In this document: positions 27,848-36,534 of the stretch, piece by piece
How the letters are laid out: each line of letters opens with the position of its first letter
Position numbering within the stretch: the first letter of the stretch is position 1
DNA from: an uncultured Rhodospirillales bacterium
Lineage (GTDB): Bacteria; Pseudomonadota; Alphaproteobacteria; Reyranellales; Reyranellaceae
NCBI GenBank assembly: GCA_945957125.1
Contig: CAMFJT010000006.1
Coordinates: forward strand, 1 to 60,086
Direction of reading: 5' to 3'
DNA: 60,086 nt
The notes under the pieces: model-generated
Database searches by the model: none
Told to the model about the DNA's origin: nothing
What the model saw: only the letters and a program-made list of their open reading frames with translations
Position numbers and translations under genes: made by a program

Positions 27848-29434
27848 CTAGGGCGTCTTTTCCGCGTTCCAGAACAGCATCGCGGACATCGGCGGCAGCC
27901 AGCCCTTTGTCGTCGTGCGATAGGCGAACAGGCCGTACCATTCGCCGAGCGGGAAATGCGTGCCGAGCGTGACGGCGCGGGTCTGGATCTCCTCGGCGAT
28001 CGCCTTGCGCTTCTGGGCGTCGCCCTCGAGCGCGAACTGGTCGCGCAGCTCCTCGATCCGCTGGTCGCACGGCCAGCCGGGAGTGGCGTTGCCGCACGAG
28101 GCGATGAGATTCTGCGACACGATCGGATCGGACGAATCGAGCGCGCCCCAGCTCGTGGCGAAGGCGCTCCAGCCGCCCTGCGCCAGGGGGTCCTTCTTGT
28201 TGGTGCGCGCCACGGTGGTCTGCCAGTCGAGATCGACCATGTTGACCTTGAAGCCCGCGGCTTCGAGCTGCGCCTTGGCGACCGGCGCGAGATTGGTCAG
28301 CGCCGGCAGGTCGGTGGAATGCATCAGCAGGATCGGCGTGCCGTCATAGCCCGCCTCCTTCAACAGCTCCTTCGCCTTCGCCGCGTTGCCTTCGAGACGA
28401 CCGGCCAGGCCGGCGTCACTCGCCAGCGGCGTGCCGCAGATGAAGTAGGCCGTGCAGGTCGAATAGAACTTCTCGTTGCCGACCTGCGCCTCGAGGAAGG
28501 GCCTCTGGTCGAGCGCATAGCCGATCGCCTCGCGGACCTTCGGATTGTCCATCGGCGGGTGCAGCCAGTTCGGCCGGAACGTGTACTGGCCCGGGAACCG
28601 GCCGCGCATGAAGGCGACGTTCTTGTCCTTCTCCAAGACCGGCATCAGGTCGAGGGGCAAGGCCTCCATGGCGTCGACCTCGCCGTTCTGCAGAGCGCTC
28701 ACCGCCGTCTGCACGTCGGGAATCCAGATCCATTCGATGCGATCGAACTTGGCGACCTTGCCGCCCGCCAGCCCCGAGGGCGGCTCGGCGCGCGGCTTGT
28801 AGTTGGGATTCTTGACGTAGACCACCTTCTCGCCGGGTTTCCATTCGTCGGCCTTGAACATCCACGGCCCCGAGCCGGTCGCTTCCTTGATCTGCTGGGT
28901 GCCCGGCGTATCGGCGACACGCTTGGGCATCATGAACGGCACGGTGCTGCCGGGCTTGGCGAGCGAGGCGAGCACGAAGCCGTAGGCATCCTTCAGGGTC
29001 AGCCTGAAGGTCTTGTCGTCGACCACGTCGAGGGCCTGGGTGTGCGCCAGCAACCGTTGACCGACGCCGTCGCGCGAGGCCCAGCGCCTGATCGACTGGA
29101 CGCAATCCTCCGCCTTGACCGGCTGGCCGTCGTGCCATTGCAGGCCGTCGCGCAGCGTGAAGGTATAGACCAGCTTGTCGTCGCTCACCGTATAGCGATC
29201 GACCATCTGCGGCTGCGGCTTGAGATCTGCGTCGAGCGCGAACAGCGTGTCGTAGTTCAGGTAGGCGTGCGTGCGGATGATCTGCGCCGACACCCAGATC
29301 GGATCGATGACCTTGAGGTCGGACGTCATGACGATCTTGAGCGTCGACGGCTTCTGCGCCAGGGCCGTCAACGGCAGCGCCGCCACAGCGAGGGCCAGAC
29401 CACCGACAACCGTACGCCTCAATAGCCCGAGCAT
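27848..29434 (-). CDS. ABC transporter substrate-binding protein, family 5 (orphan)
   Basis: A 528-residue family 5 binding protein. MLGLLRRTVVGGLALAVAAL followed by PLTALAQ is a Sec signal peptide. Marks are YTFTLRDGLQWHDGQPVKAE, GSGPWMFKADEWKPGEKV and the C-terminal RTTTKGWLPP typical of this family. ATG 29434 follows agaggac; the frame is open further upstream to 29632, but that extension is repeat-rich non-coding sequence. No permease or ATPase gene adjoins, so it presumably works with transporter components encoded elsewhere. Confidence 0.9.
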   Translation of the reverse strand: MLGLLRRTVVGGLALAVAALPLTALAQKPSTLKIVMTSDLKVIDPIWVSAQIIRTHAYLNYDTLFALDADLKPQPQMVDRYTVSDDKLVYTFTLRDGLQWHDGQPVKAEDCVQSIRRWASRDGVGQRLLAHTQALDVVDDKTFRLTLKDAYGFVLASLAKPGSTVPFMMPKRVADTPGTQQIKEATGSGPWMFKADEWKPGEKVVYVKNPNYKPRAEPPSGLAGGKVAKFDRIEWIWIPDVQTAVSALQNGEVDAMEALPLDLMPVLEKDKNVAFMRGRFPGQYTFRPNWLHPPMDNPKVREAIGYALDQRPFLEAQVGNEKFYSTCTAYFICGTPLASDAGLAGRLEGNAAKAKELLKEAGYDGTPILLMHSTDLPALTNLAPVAKAQLEAAGFKVNMVDLDWQTTVARTNKKDPLAQGGWSAFATSWGALDSSDPIVSQNLIASCGNATPGWPCDQRIEELRDQFALEGDAQKRKAIAEEIQTRAVTLGTHFPLGEWYGLFAYRTTTKGWLPPMSAMLFWNAEKTP

Positions 29435-29572
29435 GACTGTCCTCTCCGCGAACGGCGCACTGCACCGAAACCAGCCAAAATCTACTTCATGCTCTCCCGG
29501 ACCGCGAGCCTCCGGCTCGCTCATGGGAGCGCGCCACTCACAGGCGCCAACTTTGCCGGAATTGCAGAAAAA

Positions 29573-29718
29573 CCTCACCCTGAGGAACGCAGCGAAGCGG
29601 AGTGTATCGAAGGGTGGGATCACGCCCGCCACTGCTACACCTCATGATGGCGATGGTGGGGTCCTTCGGATTGCCATCCTTCGAGACGCTCCGCTTCGCT
29701 GCGCTCCTCAGGATGAGG
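29573..29718. repeat. Type A palindromic element, copy 1 (about 146 bp)
   Basis: Left arm 29573-29617 starts cctcaccctgaggaacgcag and right arm 29674-29718 ends cgctcctcaggatgagg; the arms pair imperfectly over 45 nt with a 56-nt loop. The copy at 54251-54360 shares the outer arms nearly base for base. The sequence resembles the common cctcatcctgaggagc elements of Rhizobiales chromosomes. Confidence 0.8.
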
Positions 29719-29818
29719 TGGAAATGTAGCGACGGACGACAACGTTAGCGCCAATGAGCGCGCCACTCCCAAGAGACTGGACGCTGAGCAGACTATGCGG
29801 TGGCCCCATCAACGGCGC

Positions 29819-29884
29819 CATCCCCAGCGCAGCGAGGGATTCATGGCTGGCGGTGCCATAGCCCGCTCGCTGCGCTTGGGATGA
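29819..29884. repeat. Palindromic repeat, type B copy 3 (short)
   Basis: Left arm 29819-29840 (catccccagcgcagcgaggg) pairs with right arm 29862-29884 (ccgctcgctgcgcttgggat) with few mismatches. It resembles the other agcgaagcg-type repeats at 1592 and 22101. Confidence 0.5.
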
Positions 29885-30060
29885 CACCGGGTGTGCTGCG
29901 AGATCGGTTTCATTCTCAAGGGGCGGCGCGGCCGACGATTGACAGCTCGAGTGGCGCTCATTCCATGGCCATAGGAGCGCCACTGGATTGGAGCGCTACC
30001 ATGAACATGAGACGAGGCGTTCCCATGACATCCGACGGGAACATGATCTAGAAACGGGAC

Positions 30061-31527
30061 ATGGCTGATCTTGTCGAGGGCATACCTGGTTTGGAAGCTG
30101 CGGAGCGGATCGCGCGGCACGATCTTGCGAGGCTGAATTATCCGCCTGCCAACTGGGTGCCCGAGCGCATCGGTCCCGACGGCAGGCGGGTGCTCGACGT
30201 GCTGGTGGTCGGTGCCGGCATGTGCGGCCAGACCGCGGGCTGGAATTTGCTCCGCGAGGGCATCCGCAACATCCGGGTGATCGAGCGCAGCGCGTACCGC
30301 AAGGAAGGGCCGTGGAACACCACGGCGCGCATGCCGATCCTGCGCTCGCCCAAGCACCTCACCGGTCCCGATCTCGGCGTGCCCTCCCTGACCTTCCGCG
30401 CCTGGTACGAGGCGCAGCACGGCGCCGCCGGCTGGGACAAGCTCTACAAGGTGCTGAGGCTCGACTGGCTGGATTACCTCCTGTGGGTGCGCAAGGTCGT
30501 CGACCTGCCGGTCGAGAACAATGTCGGTCTGGTGAGTGTCGAGCCTGCCGGTGACCTCCTGAAAGCGACGCTGTCGACCGGCGAGGTCGTCCATACGCGC
30601 AAGCTGGTGCTGGCGAATGGCCGCGACGGCTCGGGCGGTTTCCGCTGGCCGAGCTTTCCCTCTTTCGACCCTGCCGATCCGAAGCGCATGGGCAGGGCGT
30701 TCCATACGCTGGAAGACATCGACTTCGCCGCCCTGGCCGGCAAGCGTATCGGTGTGCTGGGCGTGCTCGCCACCGCGATCGACAATGCCGCGACCGCCCT
30801 CGAGGCAGGCGCGCGCGAGGCGATCTGCTACGCCCGCCGCCCGCACCTGCCGCAGGTCAACAAGTCGAAGGGCGTGTCCTTTCCCGGCTTCCAGCGCGGC
30901 CAGGGCATGCTCGACGACGACTGGCGCTGGAAGATCTACACCTACATGCTGGCCGCCGGCTCCCCGCCGCCGCACGAATCGGTGTTGCGGGTCCAGAAGC
31001 TGCCGGGCTTCGCCTTCCACTTCGCCGAGCCGTGGCTCGACGTGATCGTCGACGAGACGGGCGTCACGGTGAAGACCACCAAGGCGACCGAGCGTTTCGA
31101 CGCGGTGTTCTTCGGCACCGGCTTCGATGTCGACGTCGCGCGGCGGGCCGAGATCGCGGCCTTCACGGCCAACGTGAAGCTGTGGGGCGACGCGAGATCT
31201 CCCGAGGAGGCCGGCGCAAACGCCGAAGCCGCGCTCTATCCCTATCTCGGCCCGGGCTTCGAGCTGACGGAGAAGGTGCCCGGCCGCACGCCGCTGCTGG
31301 GCAGCATCCATCTCTTCAATTGGGGCAGCATCCTGAGCCAGGGCGCCTTGGCCGGCGACATCCCCGGCCTACAGTTCGGCTCGCCGCGCCTGGTGCAGGC
31401 AATTTCGCATAGCCTGTTCAAGGCCGACGTGGCGCGGCACGTCGAGAACATGTTCAATCAGGAGGATCCCGAGCTCGCCCCCACGGACTATTTCGTGCCG
31501 CGGGAGAAGAGATCGGGCACGTTGTAG
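30061..31527 (+). CDS. Flavin-containing monooxygenase-like FAD/NAD(P)-binding protein
   Basis: A 488-residue flavoprotein related to FMO/Baeyer-Villiger-type monooxygenases. The FAD Rossmann motif VVGAGMCGQTAGWNL begins near residue 49. The second dinucleotide site, where NADPH should bind, reads GVLGVLATAIDNAATALEAG from residue 231; the usual GxGxSA is replaced by GVLATA, so NADPH binding may be altered. The canonical FMO motif FxGxxxHxxxW is not evident. C-terminal LFNWGSILSQGALAGDIPG looks conserved. The ATG is at 30061, after a 626-bp repeat-rich region. The GMC gene follows after 94 bp. Could be an oxidase or N- or S-oxygenase; substrate unknown. Confidence 0.8.
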   Translation: MADLVEGIPGLEAAERIARHDLARLNYPPANWVPERIGPDGRRVLDVLVVGAGMCGQTAGWNLLREGIRNIRVIERSAYRKEGPWNTTARMPILRSPKHLTGPDLGVPSLTFRAWYEAQHGAAGWDKLYKVLRLDWLDYLLWVRKVVDLPVENNVGLVSVEPAGDLLKATLSTGEVVHTRKLVLANGRDGSGGFRWPSFPSFDPADPKRMGRAFHTLEDIDFAALAGKRIGVLGVLATAIDNAATALEAGAREAICYARRPHLPQVNKSKGVSFPGFQRGQGMLDDDWRWKIYTYMLAAGSPPPHESVLRVQKLPGFAFHFAEPWLDVIVDETGVTVKTTKATERFDAVFFGTGFDVDVARRAEIAAFTANVKLWGDARSPEEAGANAEAALYPYLGPGFELTEKVPGRTPLLGSIHLFNWGSILSQGALAGDIPGLQFGSPRLVQAISHSLFKADVARHVENMFNQEDPELAPTDYFVPREKRSGTL

Positions 31528-31538
31528 GAATCATCGCT

Positions 31539-31596
31539 GGGACCGCGCCACTCCGCGGCGCTCGGATTCATGAGCGCCACGGAGTGGCGCGGTCCC
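31539..31596. repeat. Inverted repeat, 25-bp arms (GGGACCGCGCCACTCCG type)
   Basis: Left arm 31539-31563 and right arm 31572-31596 are complementary with a single mismatch, with an 8-nt loop. It fills the gap between the flavin monooxygenase and GMC genes. The outer ggaccgcgc arms and a catgagcgc loop are shared with 57785-57843. Confidence 0.8.
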
Positions 31597-31621
31597 GGCA
31601 AGAATGAAGAGGGGAAACGTC

Positions 31622-33217
31622 ATGCAGGCGGACTATGTCGTCGTCGGGGCCGGCTCGGCGGGCTGCACGGTGGCGGCGCGGCTGTCGGAGACCGGCGCCT
31701 CGGTGATCCTGCTCGAGGCAGGCCCGAGCGACTGGTATCCGATGATCCACATTCCCGCCGGCATGCGCTCGCTGCTGCGCAATCCGCTGGTCAACTGGAA
31801 CTACACGACCGAGCCGGAGAAGGGCTCGGGCGATCGCCGCATCGACTGGCCGCGCGGCCGCACGCTGGGCGGCTCCTCGTCGATCAACGGCATGCTCTAT
31901 GTCCGCGGCGCGCCGGCCGATTTCGACGGCTGGGCGCAGATGGGCTGCCGCGGCTGGAGCTACGACGACGTGCTGCCCTACTTCAAGAGGTCGGAGAGCT
32001 ACGTCCAGAAGGGCGACCCCGAGGTGCGCGGCCAGGATGGGCCGCTCAAGGTCGAGGACTACCGGACCATCCTGCCGCTGACCCATCGCTTCGTCGAAGC
32101 CGCGCAGCAGGCGGGCTTCCCGTTCAATCCCGACCTCAACGGCAAGCAGCGCTACGGCGTCGGCTATTCGCAAATGACGCGGCGCGGCCAGTGGCGCGGC
32201 TCGACGGCGCAGACCTATCTCCGCGAGGCGCGCGGACGGCCGAACCTGCGGGTCGAGACCGATGCGCAGGGCGGGCGACTGACCTTCGAGGGCAAGCGCT
32301 GCACCGGCGTCGAGTTCATCCGCGGCGGCAACACGACGACGGTCAAGGCCAACCGCGAGGTGATCGTCTCGGGCGGCGCGGTGAACTCGCCGCACATTCT
32401 GCAGATCTCCGGCATCGGGCCCGCCGCGCACCTGCAGTCGCTCGGCATCCCGGTGGTGCACGACCTGGCCGGCGTCGGCTCGAACCTGATCGACCATTAC
32501 GTGGTGCGCTTCGTCCATCGCGTGAAGGGCACGACGACCGTGAACGAGCTGGCGCGCATCCCGGGCGTGCTGCCGGAGATCGTCAAGTTCTTCTTGACCG
32601 GCAAGGGCGCGCTCACCTTCGGCGTCACCACCGCGCAGCTCTTCTGCGACAGCCGCGAGGGATTGGCCTCGCCCGACCTGCAGCTCCTGTTCACGCCGGG
32701 CAGCACCAACACGCTGAAGTTCGGCCAGCTCGACGACAAGCCGGCGATGAGCTGCGTGGTCTGCGTCGTGAAGCCCGACAGCCGCGGCACGATCATGGCC
32801 GCTTCCGCCGATCCGTTCGCGCGACCGCACATCAAGCCGAACTACTTCACGACCCACACCGACGAGCTCGCGCTGCTCGGCGGCGCGCGCCATGTGCGCC
32901 GCGTGTTCGCCGCTCCCGCACTCGCCCAGCACAGCCTGGGCGAGACCTCGCCCGGTCCCGACGTCAGGACCGACGCGGACCTGCTGGCCTATGCCCGCAA
33001 GTTCGGCAACACGCTCTATCACCCGGTCGGCACCTGCAAGATGGGCGAGGATCCGCGCGCCGTCGTCGATTCGCGCCTGCGCGTGCACGGCATCCGGGGC
33101 CTGCGTGTGATCGACGCGTCGGTGATGCCGACGCTCACCACCGGCAACACCAATGCGCCGACCATCATGATCGGCGAGAAGGGCGCGGCGATGATCCGCG
33201 AGGATGCGGGCGCATGA
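31622..33217 (+). CDS. GMC family FAD-dependent oxidoreductase (third copy)
   Basis: A 531-residue GMC enzyme: FAD motif [23 protein letters not shown] signature [20 protein letters not shown], and active-site histidine in [11 protein letters not shown] with asparagine in [11 protein letters not shown]. It is more distant from the tandem pair at 14953-18223 than those are from each other. I start it at ATG 31622, eight nt after agagggg; an in-frame ATG at 31604 would put that site inside the gene. The stop overlaps the ATG of the small lipoprotein gene (ATGA), so the two are coupled. Substrate is probably an alcohol. Confidence 0.9.
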   Translation: MQADYVVVGAGSAGCTVAARLSETGASVILLEAGPSDWYPMIHIPAGMRSLLRNPLVNWNYTTEPEKGSGDRRIDWPRGRTLGGSSSINGMLYVRGAPADFDGWAQMGCRGWSYDDVLPYFKRSESYVQKGDPEVRGQDGPLKVEDYRTILPLTHRFVEAAQQAGFPFNPDLNGKQRYGVGYSQMTRRGQWRGSTAQTYLREARGRPNLRVETDAQGGRLTFEGKRCTGVEFIRGGNTTTVKANREVIVSGGAVNSPHILQISGIGPAAHLQSLGIPVVHDLAGVGSNLIDHYVVRFVHRVKGTTTVNELARIPGVLPEIVKFFLTGKGALTFGVTTAQLFCDSREGLASPDLQLLFTPGSTNTLKFGQLDDKPAMSCVVCVVKPDSRGTIMAASADPFARPHIKPNYFTTHTDELALLGGARHVRRVFAAPALAQHSLGETSPGPDVRTDADLLAYARKFGNTLYHPVGTCKMGEDPRAVVDSRLRVHGIRGLRVIDASVMPTLTTGNTNAPTIMIGEKGAAMIREDAGA

Positions 33218-33555
33218 GATCGTCACGCCTCGTGCCGGTGGCGGCCGCCGTCGCGCTTATGCTCGCCGGTTGCTACGAAGTCGGTTCGCTCGACGGCACC
33301 CAAGTCGAGCTGATCAGGGTCGACGCCCGTCAGTTCCAGGTCCGCCTGCGCCGCACCGACATCGCGCCGAACCAATGGCGGCTTGAGGTCAACCGCGCGA
33401 CCATCGTGATCAACCCCGACATGGAGCTGGAAAGCCAGCGCGGTCGCGAAGTCGCCCGCCGCATCATGGACCGCACCTGTCGCGGCCGGCCCTACAGCCA
33501 GTCGGTCGAAGGCATGCGCGGCATCAACTACTACACCGTCTTCACCTGCGAATAA
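33214..33555 (+). CDS. Small predicted lipoprotein of unknown function
   Basis: A 113-residue protein with a basic N terminus ([20 protein letters not shown]) ending in the lipobox LAGC, predicting a lipid-anchored periplasmic protein of about 90 mature residues. The mature part has a [20 protein letters not shown] segment, two further cysteines (DRTCRGR and the near-terminal FTCE) that could form a disulfide, and no recognised domain. The ATG overlaps the GMC stop by four bases. I do not recognise the family. The coupling with a cytoplasmic-looking GMC enzyme is unexpected. Confidence 0.8.
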   Translation: MRSSRLVPVAAAVALMLAGCYEVGSLDGTQVELIRVDARQFQVRLRRTDIAPNQWRLEVNRATIVINPDMELESQRGREVARRIMDRTCRGRPYSQSVEGMRGINYYTVFTCE

Positions 33556-33577
33556 CCGGGCAACGGAGGGAACGGCC

Positions 33578-34600
33578 ATGCAAGGTGTCGTGTTCACGGG
33601 CGACCGCACGCTCGATCTCGCGAGCTTTCCCGACCCGACGCCGGGGCCGGGCGAGGTCGTCCTCGAGATGAAGGCGTCGGGCATGTGCGGCTCGGACCTG
33701 CACCAGTATCGCCGGCCGAAGGACCAGGTGAGCGGCACGATCGCCGGGCACGAGCCATGCGGCGTGGTCGTCGCCGTCGGACCCGGCGTGGCCGCGGCCG
33801 AGGCGAAGGTCGGCGACCGCATGATGGTGCACCATTACCAGGGCTGCACCCAATGCAATCATTGTCGGTCGGGCTGGCAGCAGCTCTGCCAGGAGGTCCC
33901 GGTCAAGGTCTATGGCAGCAACGCGCATGGCGGCCATGCCCGGTACCTGAAGGTGCCGGCCAACACGATGGTACCGCTGCCCGAGGCGCTGAGCTTCGCC
34001 GCCGGTGCGGCGATCTCCTGCGGCTCGGGCACCGCCTATGGCGCCCTGCGCCGCATGAACGTCTCCGGGCGCGACACGATCGCGATCTTCGGCCAGGGAC
34101 CGGTGGGCCTGGCCGGCACGCAGTTCGCCAAGGCGATGGGCGCGCGGGTGATCGCGCTCGACGTCAACCCGCAGCGGCTGGCGCGGGCCAAGGAGTTCGG
34201 CGCCGACGATCTGGTCGACCCCGGCTCCACCGATCCCGTCGCAGCGATCAAGGAGCTGACCCACGGCAAATACGCCGACCTGACGCTCGACACGTCGAGC
34301 CACCGCGACGCGCGCCTCGCCGCCATCCGCAGCACCAGGGTGTGGGGCACGATGTGCTTCGTCGGCGAAGGCGGCGAGGTGACGATCGACGTGAGCCCGC
34401 ACCTGCTGCGTCGGCAGATGAACCTGATCGCCTCCTGGACCTTCTCGACGATCATCCAGGCCGAATGCGCCCAGTTCTGCATCGACCGCAAGATCGACGT
34501 CGACAAGCTCTTCACCCACCAGTGGACGCTCGGCCAGGCCGACGAAGCCTACCGGCTGTTCGACAGGCAGGCCGATGGCAAGGGTGTGTTCCTGATCTGA
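33578..34600 (+). CDS. Zinc-dependent medium-chain alcohol dehydrogenase family protein
   Basis: A 340-residue MDR-family dehydrogenase. The catalytic zinc ligands are in GMCGSDLHQY and GHEPCGVVV; the structural zinc loop reads CTQCNHCRSGWQQLC, with all four cysteines. The NAD(P) motif is GQGPVGLAGTQFAKAMGA. It oxidises an alcohol or polyol such as a threonine- or sorbitol-type substrate. ATG 33578 follows aacggaggg, 22 nt after the lipoprotein gene, so GMC, lipoprotein and dehydrogenase may be one transcript. A hairpin-containing 61-bp gap separates it from the convergent Bug-type gene. Confidence 0.92.
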   Translation: MQGVVFTGDRTLDLASFPDPTPGPGEVVLEMKASGMCGSDLHQYRRPKDQVSGTIAGHEPCGVVVAVGPGVAAAEAKVGDRMMVHHYQGCTQCNHCRSGWQQLCQEVPVKVYGSNAHGGHARYLKVPANTMVPLPEALSFAAGAAISCGSGTAYGALRRMNVSGRDTIAIFGQGPVGLAGTQFAKAMGARVIALDVNPQRLARAKEFGADDLVDPGSTDPVAAIKELTHGKYADLTLDTSSHRDARLAAIRSTRVWGTMCFVGEGGEVTIDVSPHLLRRQMNLIASWTFSTIIQAECAQFCIDRKIDVDKLFTHQWTLGQADEAYRLFDRQADGKGVFLI

Positions 34601-34661
34601 ACCCTCTCGGCGCTTCCCTCCCCTGGTTTCGGGGGTGAGCGGCGAATGACGGAAGCGTCGG

Positions 34662-35636
34662 TTACTCGATCGTCGCGCCCACGCTCTTCACCACCTCGGC
34701 CCATTTCAGCCGGTCGCGGTGCACCGTCTCCTTGAACTGCGCCAGCGTCTCGTAGCGCGGCGTGTTGCCGAGCTCGGCCATCTTCCTGCGGATATCGGGA
34801 TCGTCGAGCGCGATCTTGATGGCGGCGTTCATCTTCGCGGCGATCGCCGGATCGAGGCCCTTCGGCGCGAAGATGCCGAACCAGGTGTAGCTCTCGTAGC
34901 CGGGCACGCCGGCCTCGTCGATCGTCGGCACGTCGGGAATCGCCGGCACGCGCTTGGCTGTCGTGACGCCCAGCAAGCGCACCTTGCCGGCACGCCAGTG
35001 CGGCAGCGCCGTCTGCACCTGGTTGAAGATGCAGCACGTGTCGCCGGCCAGCACGCCCTGGATCGCGTCCGGTCCACCCTTGTAAGGCACGTGCACCATG
35101 TCGAGCCCGGCCTTGTGCACGAACTCGGCGAAGGCCAGGTGCGTGCCCGTGCCGTTGCCTGTCGAGGCGTAGTTGTACTTGCCGGGGGCCGCCTTCACCT
35201 TGGCGATGAAGTCCTGCACCGACACCGCGTCGATCACGTTGGGATTGACCATCAGCACGTTCGAGACGTCGTTCAGCGTCGAGATCGGCGTGAAGTCGGC
35301 CTCGACGTCGAACGGCAGCTTCTTGTAGAGCGCGGCATTGACGCCGTGCGTCGCCGCCGTCGCCAGCAGGAAGGTGTAGCCGTCGGGTGCTGCGCGGGCC
35401 ACGACCTCGGAGGCGACATTGCCGCCGGCGCCGGGCTTGTAGTCGATCACCAGGCGCTGGCCGAGCGATTTCTCCAGCGAGGGCTGCAGCAGGCGGGCCA
35501 CGACATCGACACCCGAACCGGCCGGGAAGCCCATGTAGAGGGTGATCGGCTTGGTCGGCCATTCCTGCGCCTGCACGGTGGCGGACAACAGGACAGCGGC
35601 GAGGGCGAGCGCGGCACGGCGCAACAGGCGGGGCAT
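34662..35636 (-). CDS. Tripartite tricarboxylate transporter substrate-binding protein (Bug/TctC family)
   Basis: A 324-residue periplasmic Bug protein with a Sec signal peptide (MPRLLRRAALALAAVLLSAT then VQAQEW). Family marks are WPTKPITLYMGFPAGSGVD, the DYKPGAGGNVASEVVARAAP block, YASTGNGTGTHLAF and HVPYKGGPDAIQGVLAG. No TctA or TctB membrane genes are nearby. It starts 20 nt downstream of the preceding alpha/beta hydrolase stop on the same strand, so the two may be co-transcribed; the hydrolase could act on the captured compound. Confidence 0.92.
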   Translation of the reverse strand: MPRLLRRAALALAAVLLSATVQAQEWPTKPITLYMGFPAGSGVDVVARLLQPSLEKSLGQRLVIDYKPGAGGNVASEVVARAAPDGYTFLLATAATHGVNAALYKKLPFDVEADFTPISTLNDVSNVLMVNPNVIDAVSVQDFIAKVKAAPGKYNYASTGNGTGTHLAFAEFVHKAGLDMVHVPYKGGPDAIQGVLAGDTCCIFNQVQTALPHWRAGKVRLLGVTTAKRVPAIPDVPTIDEAGVPGYESYTWFGIFAPKGLDPAIAAKMNAAIKIALDDPDIRRKMAELGNTPRYETLAQFKETVHRDRLKWAEVVKSVGATIE

Positions 35637-35656
35637 GACGGTCTCCGGATGAAGGA

Positions 35657-36499
35657 TCAGCGCGATTGCTCGGCTTTTTCGATGCGGTCGAGCCAGTCGT
35701 CAACCAGCGCGGCCAGCAGGTCCGGCGATTCGACCGGCCAGCCATGGTCGGCCCGGTCGATCACCGCGAAGGTCGCGCGCGGATAGCGCTCGAGGATATC
35801 CCAGGCGTCGCGATACCCGACGACGGTGTCCTGCCGGCCGGCGACGATCAGCGCCGGCCTGGTAAACGACCCTTCCGCCGCGGCGAGATCGAACGAGAAG
35901 GCATAGCGCGCCGGGTCGGCCCGCATCGCCGCGACGAACGGCGCGCAGGCGTCGATCGCCGGCTGGACCAGCCCGTGGGTCTTGCGGCGCAGCGCCTCGA
36001 GATAGCCCGGCGCCTGGACCAGCACGTCGCCGAGCACCGCCCTTTCCCGCTCCTCGAGCGTCGCGACCAGCGCATCGTCGCGCACCAGAGGATCGAACGG
36101 CGGCAGCGTGCGCCGCGCGGTGTCGGGGATGACAGCCGGCACCCGCAGCAGCAGCCCGTCGATGCGCGGCCGCAGGCGCGCCGCGATGCCGCGCGCGAGG
36201 TAGGATCCCAGCGACGTACCGGCCAGCACGAAGCGCTCATCGGGCAGCACGCGCTCGATGAAGGCAAGCATGGCGGCCAGCATATCGTCCTGGTTGTCGA
36301 TGCGTCTGGCGACCGAGAGCCCCATGCCCGGCAGGTCGGGATAGATCCGCCGCCAGCCGCCGCCGCGCGCGGTGAGGATCGGCTCGTAGTCGGCGATCTC
36401 CAGCCGGCGGTTCATCGTCCAGCCGTGCAGGAAGACGATCGCGCGGCCCTCGCCGTGTTCTTCGTAGTCGATCGTCGCGCTGTCGGTCTCGCACTTCAT
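35657..36499 (-). CDS. Alpha/beta hydrolase
   Basis: A 280-residue alpha/beta hydrolase: oxyanion segment VFLHGWTMNRRL, nucleophile Ser96 in AGTSLGSYLARG, acid in AGRQDTVVGYRD and base His in DRADHGWPVE. The PDLPGMGLS turn is typical. It is divergently arranged with the acyl-CoA dehydrogenase gene, with only 35 bp between the two start codons, and is followed by the Bug-type binding protein gene. Specific substrate unknown. Confidence 0.9.
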   Translation of the reverse strand: MKCETDSATIDYEEHGEGRAIVFLHGWTMNRRLEIADYEPILTARGGGWRRIYPDLPGMGLSVARRIDNQDDMLAAMLAFIERVLPDERFVLAGTSLGSYLARGIAARLRPRIDGLLLRVPAVIPDTARRTLPPFDPLVRDDALVATLEERERAVLGDVLVQAPGYLEALRRKTHGLVQPAIDACAPFVAAMRADPARYAFSFDLAAAEGSFTRPALIVAGRQDTVVGYRDAWDILERYPRATFAVIDRADHGWPVESPDLLAALVDDWLDRIEKAEQSR

Positions 36500-36534
36500 G
36501 GCTACTATGCTGCGGCAACGACAAGGGAAAGACC

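Larger units (their letters stand above)
29435..30060. other. 626-bp intergenic region between divergent genes, made mostly of palindromic repeats
   Basis: The region separates the divergent peptide SBP (29434) and flavin monooxygenase (30061). It holds the type A element 29573-29718 and the type B element 29819-29884. Several short gagcgcgccactc or gagcgccactgg motifs (near 29526, 29757 and 29975) also occur; these resemble arms of the hairpin at 31539-31596. I find no convincing coding sequence or RNA gene; short open frames here have repeat-derived sequence and no ribosome-binding signal. Promoters for both flanking genes must lie here, but none is obvious by eye. Confidence 0.7.

Noticed and set aside
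29708..29983. 91-codon minus-strand open frame in the repeat region
   Set aside because: It is translated from palindromic repeat sequence, with no start signal and no recognisable domain.
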